From: Streptacidiphilus sp. PB12-B1b
GTDB taxonomy: Bacteria > Actinomycetota > Actinomycetes > Streptomycetales > Streptomycetaceae
DNA length: 64,000 nucleotides
Assembly: GCF_014084125.1 (NCBI RefSeq)
Contig: NZ_CP048405.1
Span: forward strand, 7,068,001 to 7,132,000
Direction of reading: 5' to 3'
Of this stretch, positions 26,494-34,765 are shown in pieces. Below the pieces are notes generated by a model. It saw only the letters and a program-made list of their open reading frames with translations. It was not told the origin of the DNA and ran no database searches. How positions within the stretch are numbered: the stretch's first letter is position 1; each line of letters opens with the position of its first letter. A program made the translations under genes and the position numbers.

Positions 26494-27938
26494 ACCTTGG
26501 GCACTCCCTGGGTCGGTGCGTCCGCGCCGGGCGGTGCAGTGGGCCGCGGTTCCCCGGGCGGCCGCGGGGGCCCGGGGAGCGGCGGGTCCTCGGGCGGCGG
26601 GGCGGGCGGCAGCTCGGGCCGCCGGGCGGCGTCGCTGGTGCGGATCAGCAGCGCCACCAGCACCCAGTTGGTGACCAGCGAGGAGCCGCCCTGCGCCAGG
26701 AACGGCATGGTCATCCCGGTCAGCGGGATGAGGTCGGTGACGCCGCCGGTGACCACGAACACCTGCAGCGCCAGCAGCGAGGCCAGGCCGATCGAGAGCA
26801 GCCGTCCGAACGGGTCGCGCAGCATGATCCCGGCCCGGTAGCCGCGCACCACCAGCACCGCGTACGCCAGCAGCAGCGCCGCCAGGCCGGCCAGCCCCAG
26901 CTCCTCGCCGAAGGTGGCCAGGATCCAGTCGGACTTCACCGCGAAGCCGATCAGGTACGAGTGGCCCTGGCCCAGGCCGGTGCCCAGCAGTCCCCCGGCG
27001 GCGAAGGCGAACAGCGACTGGGCGAGCTGCCCGGGGCCCTGGTCCAGGCCGATGCTGCGCATGGGGTCGAGCCAGTCCACGAAGCGGCTGTGCACGTGCG
27101 GCTCGAACAGCGCGACCGGGACGACCGCGGCGGCCACCAGGATCAGCCCGACCGCGATCCAGCCGGTCCGCCCGGTGGCCACGTACAGCATGATCACGAA
27201 CATGCCGAAGAAGATCAGCGAGGTGCCGAGGTCCTGCTCCAGGAACAGCACGCCCGAGCTGACCAGCCAGACCACCAGGATCGGGCCCAGATCCCGGCCA
27301 CGCGGCAGCTCGATCCGCCAGATCCGGCGGCCGGTCAGCGCCAGCGCGTCCCGGTTGACGGCCAGGTAGGAGGCGAAGAACACCGCCAGCGCGATCTTGG
27401 CGATCTCGCCGGGCTGGAAGGAGAGCGGCCCGGCCTTGATCCAGATCTTGGCCCCGTACACGGCCGGCAGGAACACCGGGACGATCATCAGGACGATGGC
27501 GAAGAAGGCGCACACGTAGCCGTAGCGCTGCAGCACCCGGTAGTCCCGCAGGAACAGCACCACCGCGATGAACAGCACCCCGCCCAGCGCCGACCAGAGC
27601 AGCTGGGAGGGGGCGGAGGAGGTGGCCGTGGCCCGGTCGAGCCGGTAGATGACGACCAGGCCGAGGCCGTTGAGCAGTACCGCCAGCGGCAGCAGCAGCG
27701 GATCGGCCCAGCGCGCCCGCAGCCGTACGGCCAGGTGCGCCAGCAGGGCCAGGACGCCCAGCCCGGCCGTGTACCTGACGGTGTCGGCGGGCACCCGGCC
27801 GTCGATGGCGTAGCCGGTGTCGGCGTAGCCGAAGGCGGCGATCAGCACCGCGGCGACGACCAGCAGCAGTTCCGTCGTCCGGCGGGTGGGCACCCGGGGC
27901 TGCGGGGGCGCGGCTGCGGGCGCGGTCGCTGCGGCCAT
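26490..27938 (-). CDS. FtsW/RodA/SpoVE-family peptidoglycan polymerase
   Basis: The 482-residue SEDS glycosyltransferase has about ten to twelve TM helices. Motifs seen are the extracellular FQPGEIAKIALAVFFASYL, a long loop with IGLDQGPGQLAQSLFAFAAGGLLGTGLGQG, and the distal PLTGMTMPFLAQGGSSL. These match the conserved PSEFAK-like and catalytic-loop regions of RodA and FtsW. The C-terminal 45 residues are a Pro-rich cytoplasmic tail. It polymerises lipid II glycan chains and works with the coupled PbpA. Whether it serves growth or sporulation cannot be read from sequence. In Streptomyces the pair usually lies beside FHA-domain and PP2C genes, which are absent here. Confidence 0.93.
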   Translation of the reverse strand: MAAATAPAAAPPQPRVPTRRTTELLLVVAAVLIAAFGYADTGYAIDGRVPADTVRYTAGLGVLALLAHLAVRLRARWADPLLLPLAVLLNGLGLVVIYRLDRATATSSAPSQLLWSALGGVLFIAVVLFLRDYRVLQRYGYVCAFFAIVLMIVPVFLPAVYGAKIWIKAGPLSFQPGEIAKIALAVFFASYLAVNRDALALTGRRIWRIELPRGRDLGPILVVWLVSSGVLFLEQDLGTSLIFFGMFVIMLYVATGRTGWIAVGLILVAAAVVPVALFEPHVHSRFVDWLDPMRSIGLDQGPGQLAQSLFAFAAGGLLGTGLGQGHSYLIGFAVKSDWILATFGEELGLAGLAALLLAYAVLVVRGYRAGIMLRDPFGRLLSIGLASLLALQVFVVTGGVTDLIPLTGMTMPFLAQGGSSLVTNWVLVALLIRTSDAARRPELPPAPPPEDPPLPGPPRPPGEPRPTAPPGADAPTQGVPKV

Positions 27939-27999
27939 CTCGTCCTCGCGCGGCGGTCGGGGCGGGTGGGGCGGGTCGGTGCGGTCCTGCCCGCCGGGC

Positions 28000-28491
28000 T
28001 CAGGACTGGGCGGCCCGGACGGCCTCGCGCAGGTGGGCCTCGGCCTCGTCGCTCAGCGAGGTCTGGATCAGCTGGCCGCCGAAGGGGGCGACCTGCGGGA
28101 TGACCTTCTCCGGGACGGACTGCTGGACCAGCACGAACAGGGCGGCCGCGCCGGGGGTGAGGTGCTCGCCGACCCTGCGCATGAAGTCGTTGTCCACGCC
28201 GTAGTCCTGGGCGGAGCCGACGGCCGCGCCGGCCGCGCCGCCGATGGCCGCACCGAGGAACGGCATCAGGAAGATCAGCCCGATGAGGCCGCCCCAGAGC
28301 GCGCCCCCGGCCGCGCCGACGCCGGTGGTGCTGACCGCCTGGTGCAGCTTGACCTTGCCGTCCTCCCGGCGTTCGACCACGACGGCGTCCTCGACCTGGA
28401 TCAGCTTCTGCTTCTGCAGGTCCCCGAGCAGGGCACGGACCTTCTCGGCGGTGGCGACATCCGGATAGGCGACGGCGATCAGGTTGCTCAT
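28000..28491 (-). CDS. DUF1269-family membrane protein
   Basis: The 163-residue protein has an N-terminal mixed alpha-beta domain (LIAVAYPDVATAEKVRALL). A glycine-rich hydrophobic hairpin at about residues 57-92 (GGALWGGLIGLIFLMPFLGAAIGG) probably inserts in the membrane. The C-terminal region has the usual VLVQQSVPEKVIPQV. DUF1269 proteins are small putative stress-related membrane proteins of unknown mechanism. It lies just upstream of the rodA-type gene on the same strand, 61 bases away. Confidence 0.85.
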   Translation of the reverse strand: MSNLIAVAYPDVATAEKVRALLGDLQKQKLIQVEDAVVVERREDGKVKLHQAVSTTGVGAAGGALWGGLIGLIFLMPFLGAAIGGAAGAAVGSAQDYGVDNDFMRRVGEHLTPGAAALFVLVQQSVPEKVIPQVAPFGGQLIQTSLSDEAEAHLREAVRAAQS

Positions 28492-28546
28492 GGCGTTCCT
28501 TCCCTCGACGGCACGTACGGCCCGCTGAACGGCCGACAGAGCCGCA

Positions 28547-28564
28547 CCGCCCCCGGAGGGGCGG
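28547..28564. terminator. Short GC hairpin between operons
   Basis: CCGCCCC (28547-28553) pairs perfectly with GGGGCGG (28558-28564) across a 4-base loop. It lies downstream of the sensor kinase stop at 28618 on the minus strand and ahead of the DUF1269 gene. No T-run follows, so the terminator role is tentative. Confidence 0.35.
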
Positions 28565-28617
28565 GCGCGGCGGCTGCCGACCGTTCGCCAGGCCGTACCG
28601 GGAAATCTAGCCGGAAA

Positions 28618-30090
28618 TCAACCTCTTGTCCGATTTGTCGGTCGGCGTGTCGGCGCGGCCGGGTCCACCGGGTCGGTGCGCAGGGTGAAGCCGATCTCGG
28701 CACCGCCGCCGGGGCGGTTGTGGGCGAAGGCCCGGCCGCCGTGGCTCTCCGCGACCTCGCGCACGATGGACAGGCCGAGGCCCGAGCCGGGCAGGCTGCG
28801 GGCCCGGGTGGCCCGGTAGAACCGGTTGAACACCCGGTCCAGGTCGGCCTCGTCGATGCCGGGGCCGCGGTCCAGCACGGCGACCCGCCCGGCGTCCACG
28901 GTGAGCAGGATCTGGCTGTCGCCGGGGGCGAACTTGGCGGCGTTCTCGACCAGGTTGCTCAGCGCCCGTTGCAGCGCCTGCGGCCGGGCGGTCACCGGCG
29001 AGGGCCGGGCGACCACCACGATCTCCCGGCCGGTGCGGCGGCGGGCCAGCTCGGCCACCCGCTCGGCCAGGGCGTCCAGCTGCACCTCGGTCGGCTCCTC
29101 GGCCTCGCGCCGGTCGGCGGCCAGTTCCACCAGCTCGTTGACCAGCACGGTCAGCTCGCGGGTCTCGGTCGCCAGGTCCTCCAGCAGGCCGTCGCGGGAC
29201 TCCGGCGGCAGCTGGTCGAGCCGGGGCAGGGCGGCGATGTTGGTGCGCAGCGAGGTCAGCGGGGTGCGCAGCTCGTGCCCGGCGTCCTGGACCAGGCGGC
29301 GCTGGTCGTCCTTGGAGCGGGCCAGCCGGCCGAGCATGTCGTCGAAGGCCCGCCCGAGCCGTCCGATCTCGTCGGCGCCGCGCCGGGGCACGTCCACGTC
29401 CAGCTGGCCGGTGGAGGCGACGTGCTCGGCCGCGCCGGTGAGGCTGACCAGCCGCCGGGTGATCCGCCCGGCCAGCCACCAGCCGGACGCCCCGGCCAGC
29501 AGCACCACCACCCCGGCCAGCTCGGCGATGCGGTGCAGCAGCGCCTCCAGCAACTGGTCGGTGTCGGTGAGCAGCTGGCTGAGCTGCACCGCCCCGCGAC
29601 CGCCGCCCAGCGAGACGGTCACCACCCGGTAGTGGCTGCCCGCGGTCACCTCGGTGATGGTGTGGTCGTGCCCGGCCGTCCGCGCCCTGGCGTACGCGAT
29701 GTCGGTGGCGCTGACCGGCAGCCGGTCGGTGTTGGCGGTGTCCAGCACCTGCCCGGTCGGGCCGAGCACCTGGATGCCGATGTCGCCGGACTGGATCAGC
29801 GTGTCCCGCAGGTTGTTGCCCTTGGTCGGCAGGAAGCTGGCGGGCTTCAGCGTGTTGCCCTCGACCGAGGAGCGCAGGCTGTTCAGCGAGTCGGTGAAGT
29901 CGCTGGTGCGGTCGCGCCGGATCATGCTCGCCGCGGAGTCGTACCCCAGGCCCCCGACCAGCACCGCGACCAGCGCGGCCACCCCGGCGAAGGCCACCGC
30001 GAAGCGCACCCGGAGCCCGCCGGAGGGCCCCTGGCGCAGCGCCCGGCTCACGGCCGCCGGCGACAGCAGGCGCCACGGCACCCGGCTCAC
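28618..30090 (-). CDS. HAMP-domain sensor histidine kinase
   Basis: The 490-residue kinase has TM helices at about 32-50 and 190-208 flanking an extracytoplasmic domain of about 140 residues. A HAMP linker follows (about 209-262). The HisKA domain has phospho-acceptor H272 in DAGHELRTPLTSL, and the ATPase has NLVENAAKFAPG, DRGPGI and GSGLGLSIV boxes. It resembles the TrcS/MprB-type group. The extracytoplasmic domain indicates it senses an envelope or external signal. It is transcribed 34 bases after its OmpR-type regulator. Confidence 0.94.
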   Translation of the reverse strand: MSRVPWRLLSPAAVSRALRQGPSGGLRVRFAVAFAGVAALVAVLVGGLGYDSAASMIRRDRTSDFTDSLNSLRSSVEGNTLKPASFLPTKGNNLRDTLIQSGDIGIQVLGPTGQVLDTANTDRLPVSATDIAYARARTAGHDHTITEVTAGSHYRVVTVSLGGGRGAVQLSQLLTDTDQLLEALLHRIAELAGVVVLLAGASGWWLAGRITRRLVSLTGAAEHVASTGQLDVDVPRRGADEIGRLGRAFDDMLGRLARSKDDQRRLVQDAGHELRTPLTSLRTNIAALPRLDQLPPESRDGLLEDLATETRELTVLVNELVELAADRREAEEPTEVQLDALAERVAELARRRTGREIVVVARPSPVTARPQALQRALSNLVENAAKFAPGDSQILLTVDAGRVAVLDRGPGIDEADLDRVFNRFYRATRARSLPGSGLGLSIVREVAESHGGRAFAHNRPGGGAEIGFTLRTDPVDPAAPTRRPTNRTRG

Positions 30091-30124
30091 GGTTCGCGTC
30101 CCACTCGGTCTGCGCCCACCGGTG

Positions 30125-30844
30125 CTACGGCTCCCGCAGCGAGTAGCCGACCCCGCGGACCGTGTGGATCAGCGCCGGGGCGTCCGGCAGCTCCAGCTTG
30201 CGGCGCAGGTAGCCGATGTACACGGCGAGGTTCTTCGATCCCGGGCCGAAGTCGTAGCCCCAGATCCGGTCGTAGACCGTGCTGTGGTCGAGCACGATCC
30301 CGGCGTTGCGGGCCAGCAGTTCCAGCAGGTCGTACTCGGTGCGGGAGAGGGCGATCTCGGTGCCCTGCCGCCACACCCGGCGGGCGGTGGGGTCGATCCG
30401 CAGGTCGCCGACCTCGATCAGGCCGTCGGCCGGATGCGCCGCCTGGGTGGACGGCGGGTCGGCCGGCACCGGGACCGGCAGGGCGCGGCGCAGCAGCGCG
30501 CGCAGCCGCGCCAGCAGCTCGTCCGTCTCGAACGGCTTCACCATGTAGTCGTCCGCGCCCGCGTCCAGCCCGGCCACCCGGTCGGAGGTCTCCACCCGGG
30601 CGGTCAGCATCAGGATCGGGGTGCGGTCGTTCTCGGCGCGCAGCACGCTGCACACGGCGAGGCCGTCGATGCCGGGCATCATCACGTCCAGGACGATGGC
30701 GTCCGGGCGGTCCCGATGGATCGCGGCGAGTGCCTGGATACCGTCGGCGACGGCGGTCACCTGGTACCCCTCCAGGGTCAGCAGGCGCACCAGGGAATCG
30801 CGGATGGCCCGGTCGTCCTCGGCCAGAAGTACTGTCGACGTCAC
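30125..30844 (-). CDS. OmpR/PhoB-family response regulator
   Basis: The 239-residue regulator has a complete receiver (ED at 9-10, phospho-acceptor D53 in IVLDVMMPGIDG, K103 in YMVKPF). The C-terminal winged helix (RVWRQGTEIALSRTEYDLLELL, then VYDRIWGYDFGPGSKNLAVYIGYLRRKLE) is typical of TrcR/MprA-like regulators. The linker between the domains is Pro-rich (about 118-135). It precedes the sensor kinase in a two-gene operon. Start ATG 30844; target genes not apparent. Confidence 0.95.
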   Translation of the reverse strand: MTSTVLLAEDDRAIRDSLVRLLTLEGYQVTAVADGIQALAAIHRDRPDAIVLDVMMPGIDGLAVCSVLRAENDRTPILMLTARVETSDRVAGLDAGADDYMVKPFETDELLARLRALLRRALPVPVPADPPSTQAAHPADGLIEVGDLRIDPTARRVWRQGTEIALSRTEYDLLELLARNAGIVLDHSTVYDRIWGYDFGPGSKNLAVYIGYLRRKLELPDAPALIHTVRGVGYSLREP

Positions 30845-30923
30845 GGTGCTGATTCTCTCCGTCGTGCATGAGAGCGCGGTAAGAGCGCGCCTCCATTGTC
30901 ACCGACGGCGGCGGGACGGGAGG

Positions 30924-31220
30924 TCAGCCGGTGTAGACGGTGAGCACCGCGCCGTCCACCTCCACGCTGCTGGTGCCGTCCAGCTCGCCCCGGCGCAGCG
31001 CGGCCAGGCAGCGGCGGAACAGCAGCATCTCCTCCCCGTCCAGGACGGCCGCGGCGAGGTGCAGCACCTCGGCGAGGTTGGCGTCGGTGAGTTCGGCCGG
31101 AAGCTCCCCGGAGAGCAGGACGACGGATTCGCCGCTGCTGCCCCGGACGACGGCAGTGGTGGGGCTTCCCTGTACGACCAGCACATGTCCCCCTGGTCCG
31201 CGGGGCGGCGTGCGGCTCAC
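30924..31220 (-). CDS. Small conserved-looking hypothetical protein
   Basis: The 98-residue soluble protein starts at a GTG behind AAGGGAGGGG. After a short N-terminal segment it has an alternating hydrophobic pattern (HVLVVQG, TAVVRG, ESVVLLSG), two predicted helices, and a C-terminal strand SSVEVDGAVLTVYTG. There is no signal peptide, cysteine or recognisable motif. It lies between the two-component operon and the XRE regulator on the same strand; a shared role with either cannot be shown. I do not recognise the family. Confidence 0.6.
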   Translation of the reverse strand: MSRTPPRGPGGHVLVVQGSPTTAVVRGSSGESVVLLSGELPAELTDANLAEVLHLAAAVLDGEEMLLFRRCLAALRRGELDGTSSVEVDGAVLTVYTG

Positions 31221-31355
31221 CCGCCCCTCCCTTGCGGGCTTGCAGTACGAACAAGCTAGCCGCAGCCACCCGTACAGGCGCGGGAGTGCCGGGATATTCG
31301 CCCCATCCGGTCATTCTGGGGCGGATCGGGAACCCGAACGGGCAGGGGTGGCGTC

Positions 31356-31781
31356 CTACTCTGCCGCTTGCGAACGTCCGTCCTGATCGCCGCGGACGCC
31401 GGCGCCCTTGCCGAGCAGCGACTCGACCAGGGCGGCGACATGGCGGCGGTCGTCCACTGAGAGCTTCTGCAGGCTGGCGATGAGCACGTCCACCTCGGGG
31501 TCGGCGGCCGGGCGGCCGCCCTCGGCCGGGGCGGGGCCGGCCGCGTACAGGTGGATGCCGCACGCCTCGGCGGCGGCCCGGCGGACGGCGTCCAGCGGCA
31601 GCTCGAGCCCCCGGGCGAGGCCCTCCAGGGTCGCGGGCTGCGGCATTCTGACCAGTCGTTCGCTGGTGGCGAGGTGGTGCACGGTGGATCGGGGGATGTC
31701 GCCGCGGCGGGCGACCTCGCCGTAGGACCAGCCCTCCCGGTCCAACCGCTCTCTCATCAGTTGCTGCAGCGCGTTGGACAC
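31356..31781 (-). CDS. XRE-family helix-turn-helix regulator
   Basis: The 141-residue protein has an N-terminal HTH of the Cro/C1 (XRE) type at about residues 5-65 (EGWSYGEVARRGDIPRSTVHHLA, then PATLEGLARGLELPLDAVRRAA). A linker and a C-terminal helix (VDVLIASLQKLSVDDRRHVAALVESLL) that could dimerise follow. The GTG start lies within the half-site TTGGACA/TGTCCAA. It is divergent from the tandem peptide genes, 275 bases away, and that promoter carries two inverted repeats of the same TGTCCAA half-site. I infer it controls them and perhaps itself, but similar regulators are numerous in Streptomyces. Confidence 0.85.
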   Translation of the reverse strand: MSNALQQLMRERLDREGWSYGEVARRGDIPRSTVHHLATSERLVRMPQPATLEGLARGLELPLDAVRRAAAEACGIHLYAAGPAPAEGGRPAADPEVDVLIASLQKLSVDDRRHVAALVESLLGKGAGVRGDQDGRSQAAE

Positions 31782-31929
31782 CTGGCTGACGCCTCCTGTC
31801 GCCGCCGGGTCGGCGGGCTCCGAGGGGACGATTCTACGGCGATCACCGGTTTCGGCACCGCCCCGACCCCCCTCACCTGCCGATTTCTCTCTGTTGCCGT
31901 CCCGTTACAGAACGTCGTGGGCAAACCCC

Positions 31930-31959
31930 TTGCGGGCCGCGATCCGGGCCGACTAGTGT
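31930..31959 (+). promoter_or_regulatory. Candidate promoter of peptide cassette
   Basis: A -35-like TTGCGG (31930-31935) and -10-like TAGTGT (31954-31959) are separated by 18 bases, about 95 bases before the first peptide start. The -10 element overlaps the inverted repeat at 31957, a layout expected for repression by a DNA-binding protein. Assignment is by pattern only. Confidence 0.45.
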
Positions 31960-31975
31960 CCAATCTCGTTGGACA
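31957..31975. promoter_or_regulatory. Operator-like perfect inverted repeat 1
   Basis: TGTCCAA-TCTCG-TTGGACA is a perfect 7-5-7 inverted repeat overlapping the putative -10 box. The same half-site occurs at the start codon of the XRE regulator gene (31774-31780). It is a candidate operator for that regulator. Confidence 0.6.
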
Positions 31976-31978
31976 AGC

Positions 31979-31997
31979 CGTCCGACCGGATTGGACG
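31979..31997. promoter_or_regulatory. Operator-like inverted repeat 2
   Basis: CGTCCGA-CCGGA-TTGGACG repeats the 7-5-7 geometry of the first site with one mismatched pair. The two centres are 22 bp apart, two turns of the helix, so two dimers could bind on the same face. Confidence 0.55.
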
Positions 31998-32056
31998 ACT
32001 GGGGGATCCCTTGGGTCGTCCGACCGCACCCGTCCATTCCTCAGGGGGAATCGACC

Positions 32057-32272
32057 GTGCTTGACATCAACGAGCTGAACGCCGAATCGGCCGAGCTGCT
32101 CCCCGGCCGCGAGGCCCTCGGCAAGCTGCAGTTCAGCTTCGCCAAGACCGTGAACGTCACCAGCCACGTGGCCAACGTCTCGGCGCACAACACCTCCACC
32201 GCCGACAACTTCGGCTCGCTGGGCGCGACCGCCCAGTCGGACGCCGGTCAGTCGATCAGCATCCACCAGTAG
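32057..32272 (+). CDS. Tandem leader-type peptide 1
   Basis: The 71-residue peptide starts at GTG 32057 behind GGGGGAA. Residues 1-24 are an acidic leader-like segment ending in AELLPGREALGKL. The remainder is cysteine-free and rich in Asn, Ser, Thr, Ala, His and Val, with three N-x-S/T triplets (NVT, NVS, NTS at 33-47) and a Gln/Ser-rich end. There is no Sec signal. It matches the next gene at 53 of the last 62 positions, so the two arose by tandem duplication. The LPGRExL motif resembles a leader recognition sequence. I infer a secreted or matured peptide; activity unknown. Confidence 0.8.
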   Translation: MLDINELNAESAELLPGREALGKLQFSFAKTVNVTSHVANVSAHNTSTADNFGSLGATAQSDAGQSISIHQ

Positions 32273-32292
32273 CACCCCCGCGCTGCCACAGC

Positions 32293-32341
32293 CGTACCAC
32301 CGCACCTGCAGCACCTCGTACCACCACAACTCCGTACCACC
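32293..32341 (+). repeat. CGTACCACC direct repeats between peptide genes
   Basis: CGTACCACC occurs at 32293, 32317 and 32333 in the 87-base gap between the two peptide genes, which is C/A-rich and nearly free of self-pairing. It could keep the intergenic mRNA unstructured for translation of the second peptide. No terminator is visible, so both peptides probably share a transcript. Confidence 0.45.
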
Positions 32342-32359
32342 ACCACGAAAGGCACTGCC

Positions 32360-32578
32360 ATGAGCATGGACATGCACGAGCTCGACGCCGAGTCCGCCGA
32401 GCTGCTCCCCGGCCGCGAGGCCCTGGGCAAGCTGAAGTTCAGCTTCACCAAGACCGTCAACGTCACCCAGCACGTCGCCAACGTCTCGGCGCACAACACC
32501 TCCAGCGCCAACAACTTCGGCTCGCTGGGCGCCACCGCCCAGTCCGAGGCCGACCAGGCGATCAGCATCAGCCAGTAG
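32360..32578 (+). CDS. Tandem leader-type peptide 2
   Basis: The 72-residue paralogue of the preceding peptide starts at ATG 32360 behind GAAAGG. It shares the ESAELLPGREALGKL segment and the downstream KTVNVT-HVANVSAHNTS core. Differences are conservative (Q/K, A/T, S/Q, T/S, D/N, D/E) and cluster at predicted exposed positions. It also lacks cysteine and a signal peptide. Two near-identical copies upstream of a protease gene suggest gene dosage or a two-component product. No lanthionine, YcaO, radical-SAM or lasso enzyme lies in the window, so any maturation must rely on the adjacent protease or on distant genes. Confidence 0.8.
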   Translation: MSMDMHELDAESAELLPGREALGKLKFSFTKTVNVTQHVANVSAHNTSSANNFGSLGATAQSEADQAISISQ

Positions 32579-32715
32579 CAGCCGCAGCAACAGCAGTACC
32601 CGCGCACACCTGCGTTCGGGGTGCGGGCCGCGCCTGGGGAGGGAGCGGCCCGCACTCGGGGGCCAGGGGCCGGGGATGTCGAAGGGCCGCGTCAACGGGG
32701 GGAAGGGCAGCACAG

Positions 32716-34710
32716 ATGACCGTGAGCGTGGAGCCGGGGGCACTCGTCCCCGGTCCGGGGGGCTTCGCCACCTCCTACGAGCAGTACACGCAGATCACCG
32801 GGTACGACGAGTTCACCGCGTACGACCCGTACGACACCCCCGTCCCGGTCCCGGTCTCGGCCCCGATCCCGGTCCCGGCGCCGGTCCCGGCCCAGTCCTC
32901 GGGGCCGGGAGCGGCGCCGCACTTCCCGGTGCCCCGGCTGAGCGCCGGGCTGAAGCTGCACGGCGAGTACCAGGGGTCCGGCTTCAACGAGCCCAAGTAC
33001 ATCGCCCGACGGGGCGACGGCCAGGTGGTGCAGCTCTCCCGGCTGCTCCACCTGGTCGCCGCCGCGATCGACGGCTCCAGCGACACCGAGACCGTCGCGC
33101 ACCGCGTCAGCGGCCTGTACGGGCGCGAGGTCAGCGAGGAGAACATCGCCTACCTCGTCGAGCAGAAGCTCACTCCGCTCGGTGTCACGGTGCCCTACGA
33201 CCAGGAGGGCGACGAGGCGGTCGAGGCCCCACGCTCCGACCTGCTGCTCGCCCTCAAGGGCCACCGGGTGCTGTTCGACCAGCGCCGGGTGAACCGGATC
33301 GGGCGCTCGCTGGCCTGGCTGCACCGGCCGGCGGTGGTGGTGGCGGTGCTGGCGGCCATGGCGGCGCTGGACGTCTGGCTGTTCTGCTTCCACGGCGCGA
33401 TGACCCCGGTCCTGGAGGTGCTGAACCAGCCGGTGCTGCTGCTGGTGGTGTTCGCGCTGACGGTGGCCTCGCTGGTGTTCCACGAGTTCGGGCACGCCTC
33501 CGCCTGCCGCTACGGCGGCGCGAAACCGGGCTGCATCGGCTGCGGCCTGTTCCTGATCTGGCCCTCCATGTACACCGACGTCACCGACGTCTACCGGATC
33601 GGCCGCGGCGGGCGCATCCGGACCGACCTCGGCGGCGTCTACTTCAACGTCGTCTTCATGCTCGGCATGGCCGGGTGTTACTTCCTGACCGGCCAACAGT
33701 TCTTCCTCAGCGCCGTCTACCTGGGGCACTTCGAGGTGCTGGAGCAGCTGATGCCCGCCGTCCGGCTGGACGGCTACTACATCCTCGGCGACCTGGCCGG
33801 GGTGCCCGACCTCTTCGGCAAGATCAGGCCGATCCTGCTCAGTGCCGTCCCCGGCCGACCGGTCCGGCCGGAGGTGGCCGACCTCAAGCGCTCCGCCCGC
33901 GTGGTCATCACCATCTGGGTGATGACCATGGTGCCGCTGCTGCTGGGCGACCTCGGCTACGCGCTGTGGAACCTGCCCCGGATACTCGCCACCGGCGTCC
34001 GCTCGCTCACCACCCAACTGAGCGGCACTGCTTCGGCGTTCGCCGCCGGCCATCTGGCCACCGGGCTGGTCGGGGTGCTCGGCAGCTTCATGCTGATCTG
34101 CCCGCTGGCCGGCATGGCCTACCTGTCCGTGCGGCTCGGCGGACGGCTGCTGCGGACCGCCCTGCGCGGCACCAGCGGCAGCCCTCGGCTGCGGGCCGCG
34201 TTCTGCGTACTGGCCATCGCCGGGGCCGCCGCCCTGGGCAGCGCCTGGGTCAGCGGCATCACGCCCAAGCCGCTGCCGCCGCAGCCGCCGATCGTGCCGG
34301 TGCTGCAGCCGGGCGTGCCCACCACCGAACCGCCGCAGACGCATGCCCCGACCGGGGCCGCGCCGAGCACCGGCCCCACCGCCGGAGCCCGGCCGACCTC
34401 CCGGCCCGGCGGCGCGCCCGTGCCCGTGCCGGGCCTGACGCCGTCCGCCACCGCCGGGACGGCGACCAGCGTGCCCGCACCGGCGGCGCCGCAGAACAGC
34501 GGACCGGCCAGCCCGGCCGCGGCGGCGAGCACGCCCCACAGCGCTCCGCCCTCCTCCGCGCAGGACTCGTCCAAGCCCTCCACCACGCCCAGCGGGACTC
34601 CCTCGGCGGCGAGTTCGACTCCCCCGGCGTCCACCACGACGCCGCCGAGCACGCTCCCGCCCGCCAGCTCAGCCCCGCCGTCCACAGCCGCCGCGCCCAA
34701 GGCGACCTGA
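32716..34710 (+). CDS. Membrane M50 metalloprotease with RRE/PqqD-like N-terminus
   Basis: The 664-residue protein has, in order, a Pro/Val-rich N-terminal tail (1-75) and a segment at about 93-157 whose helix-wing pattern (VVQLSRLLHLVAAAIDGS, VSGLYGREVSEENIAYLVEQKL) resembles PqqD-type RiPP recognition elements. TM helices surround an intramembrane zinc-protease core with H256-E-F-G-H260 and third ligand region L351-D352-G-Y-Y. A further helix pair and a Pro/Ser/Thr-rich tail of about 150 residues follow. It belongs to the peptide zinc metalloprotease group near RiPP precursors. It lies 137 bases after peptide 2. I infer it binds the LPGRExL leader and cleaves or exports the peptides. Confidence 0.8.
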   Translation: MTVSVEPGALVPGPGGFATSYEQYTQITGYDEFTAYDPYDTPVPVPVSAPIPVPAPVPAQSSGPGAAPHFPVPRLSAGLKLHGEYQGSGFNEPKYIARRGDGQVVQLSRLLHLVAAAIDGSSDTETVAHRVSGLYGREVSEENIAYLVEQKLTPLGVTVPYDQEGDEAVEAPRSDLLLALKGHRVLFDQRRVNRIGRSLAWLHRPAVVVAVLAAMAALDVWLFCFHGAMTPVLEVLNQPVLLLVVFALTVASLVFHEFGHASACRYGGAKPGCIGCGLFLIWPSMYTDVTDVYRIGRGGRIRTDLGGVYFNVVFMLGMAGCYFLTGQQFFLSAVYLGHFEVLEQLMPAVRLDGYYILGDLAGVPDLFGKIRPILLSAVPGRPVRPEVADLKRSARVVITIWVMTMVPLLLGDLGYALWNLPRILATGVRSLTTQLSGTASAFAAGHLATGLVGVLGSFMLICPLAGMAYLSVRLGGRLLRTALRGTSGSPRLRAAFCVLAIAGAAALGSAWVSGITPKPLPPQPPIVPVLQPGVPTTEPPQTHAPTGAAPSTGPTAGARPTSRPGGAPVPVPGLTPSATAGTATSVPAPAAPQNSGPASPAAAASTPHSAPPSSAQDSSKPSTTPSGTPSAASSTPPASTTTPPSTLPPASSAPPSTAAAPKAT

Positions 34711-34765
34711 CCGGACGGGTCGTCCCGGGCGACCACGCACACCGCCGGGTACCGCCGTACCCGGA

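Noticed and set aside
32057..32578. Tandem peptides as chaplins or class I-IV lanthipeptides
   Set aside because: No Sec signal, no chaplin cysteines, no Cys in the core and no lanthionine synthetase gene in the window.
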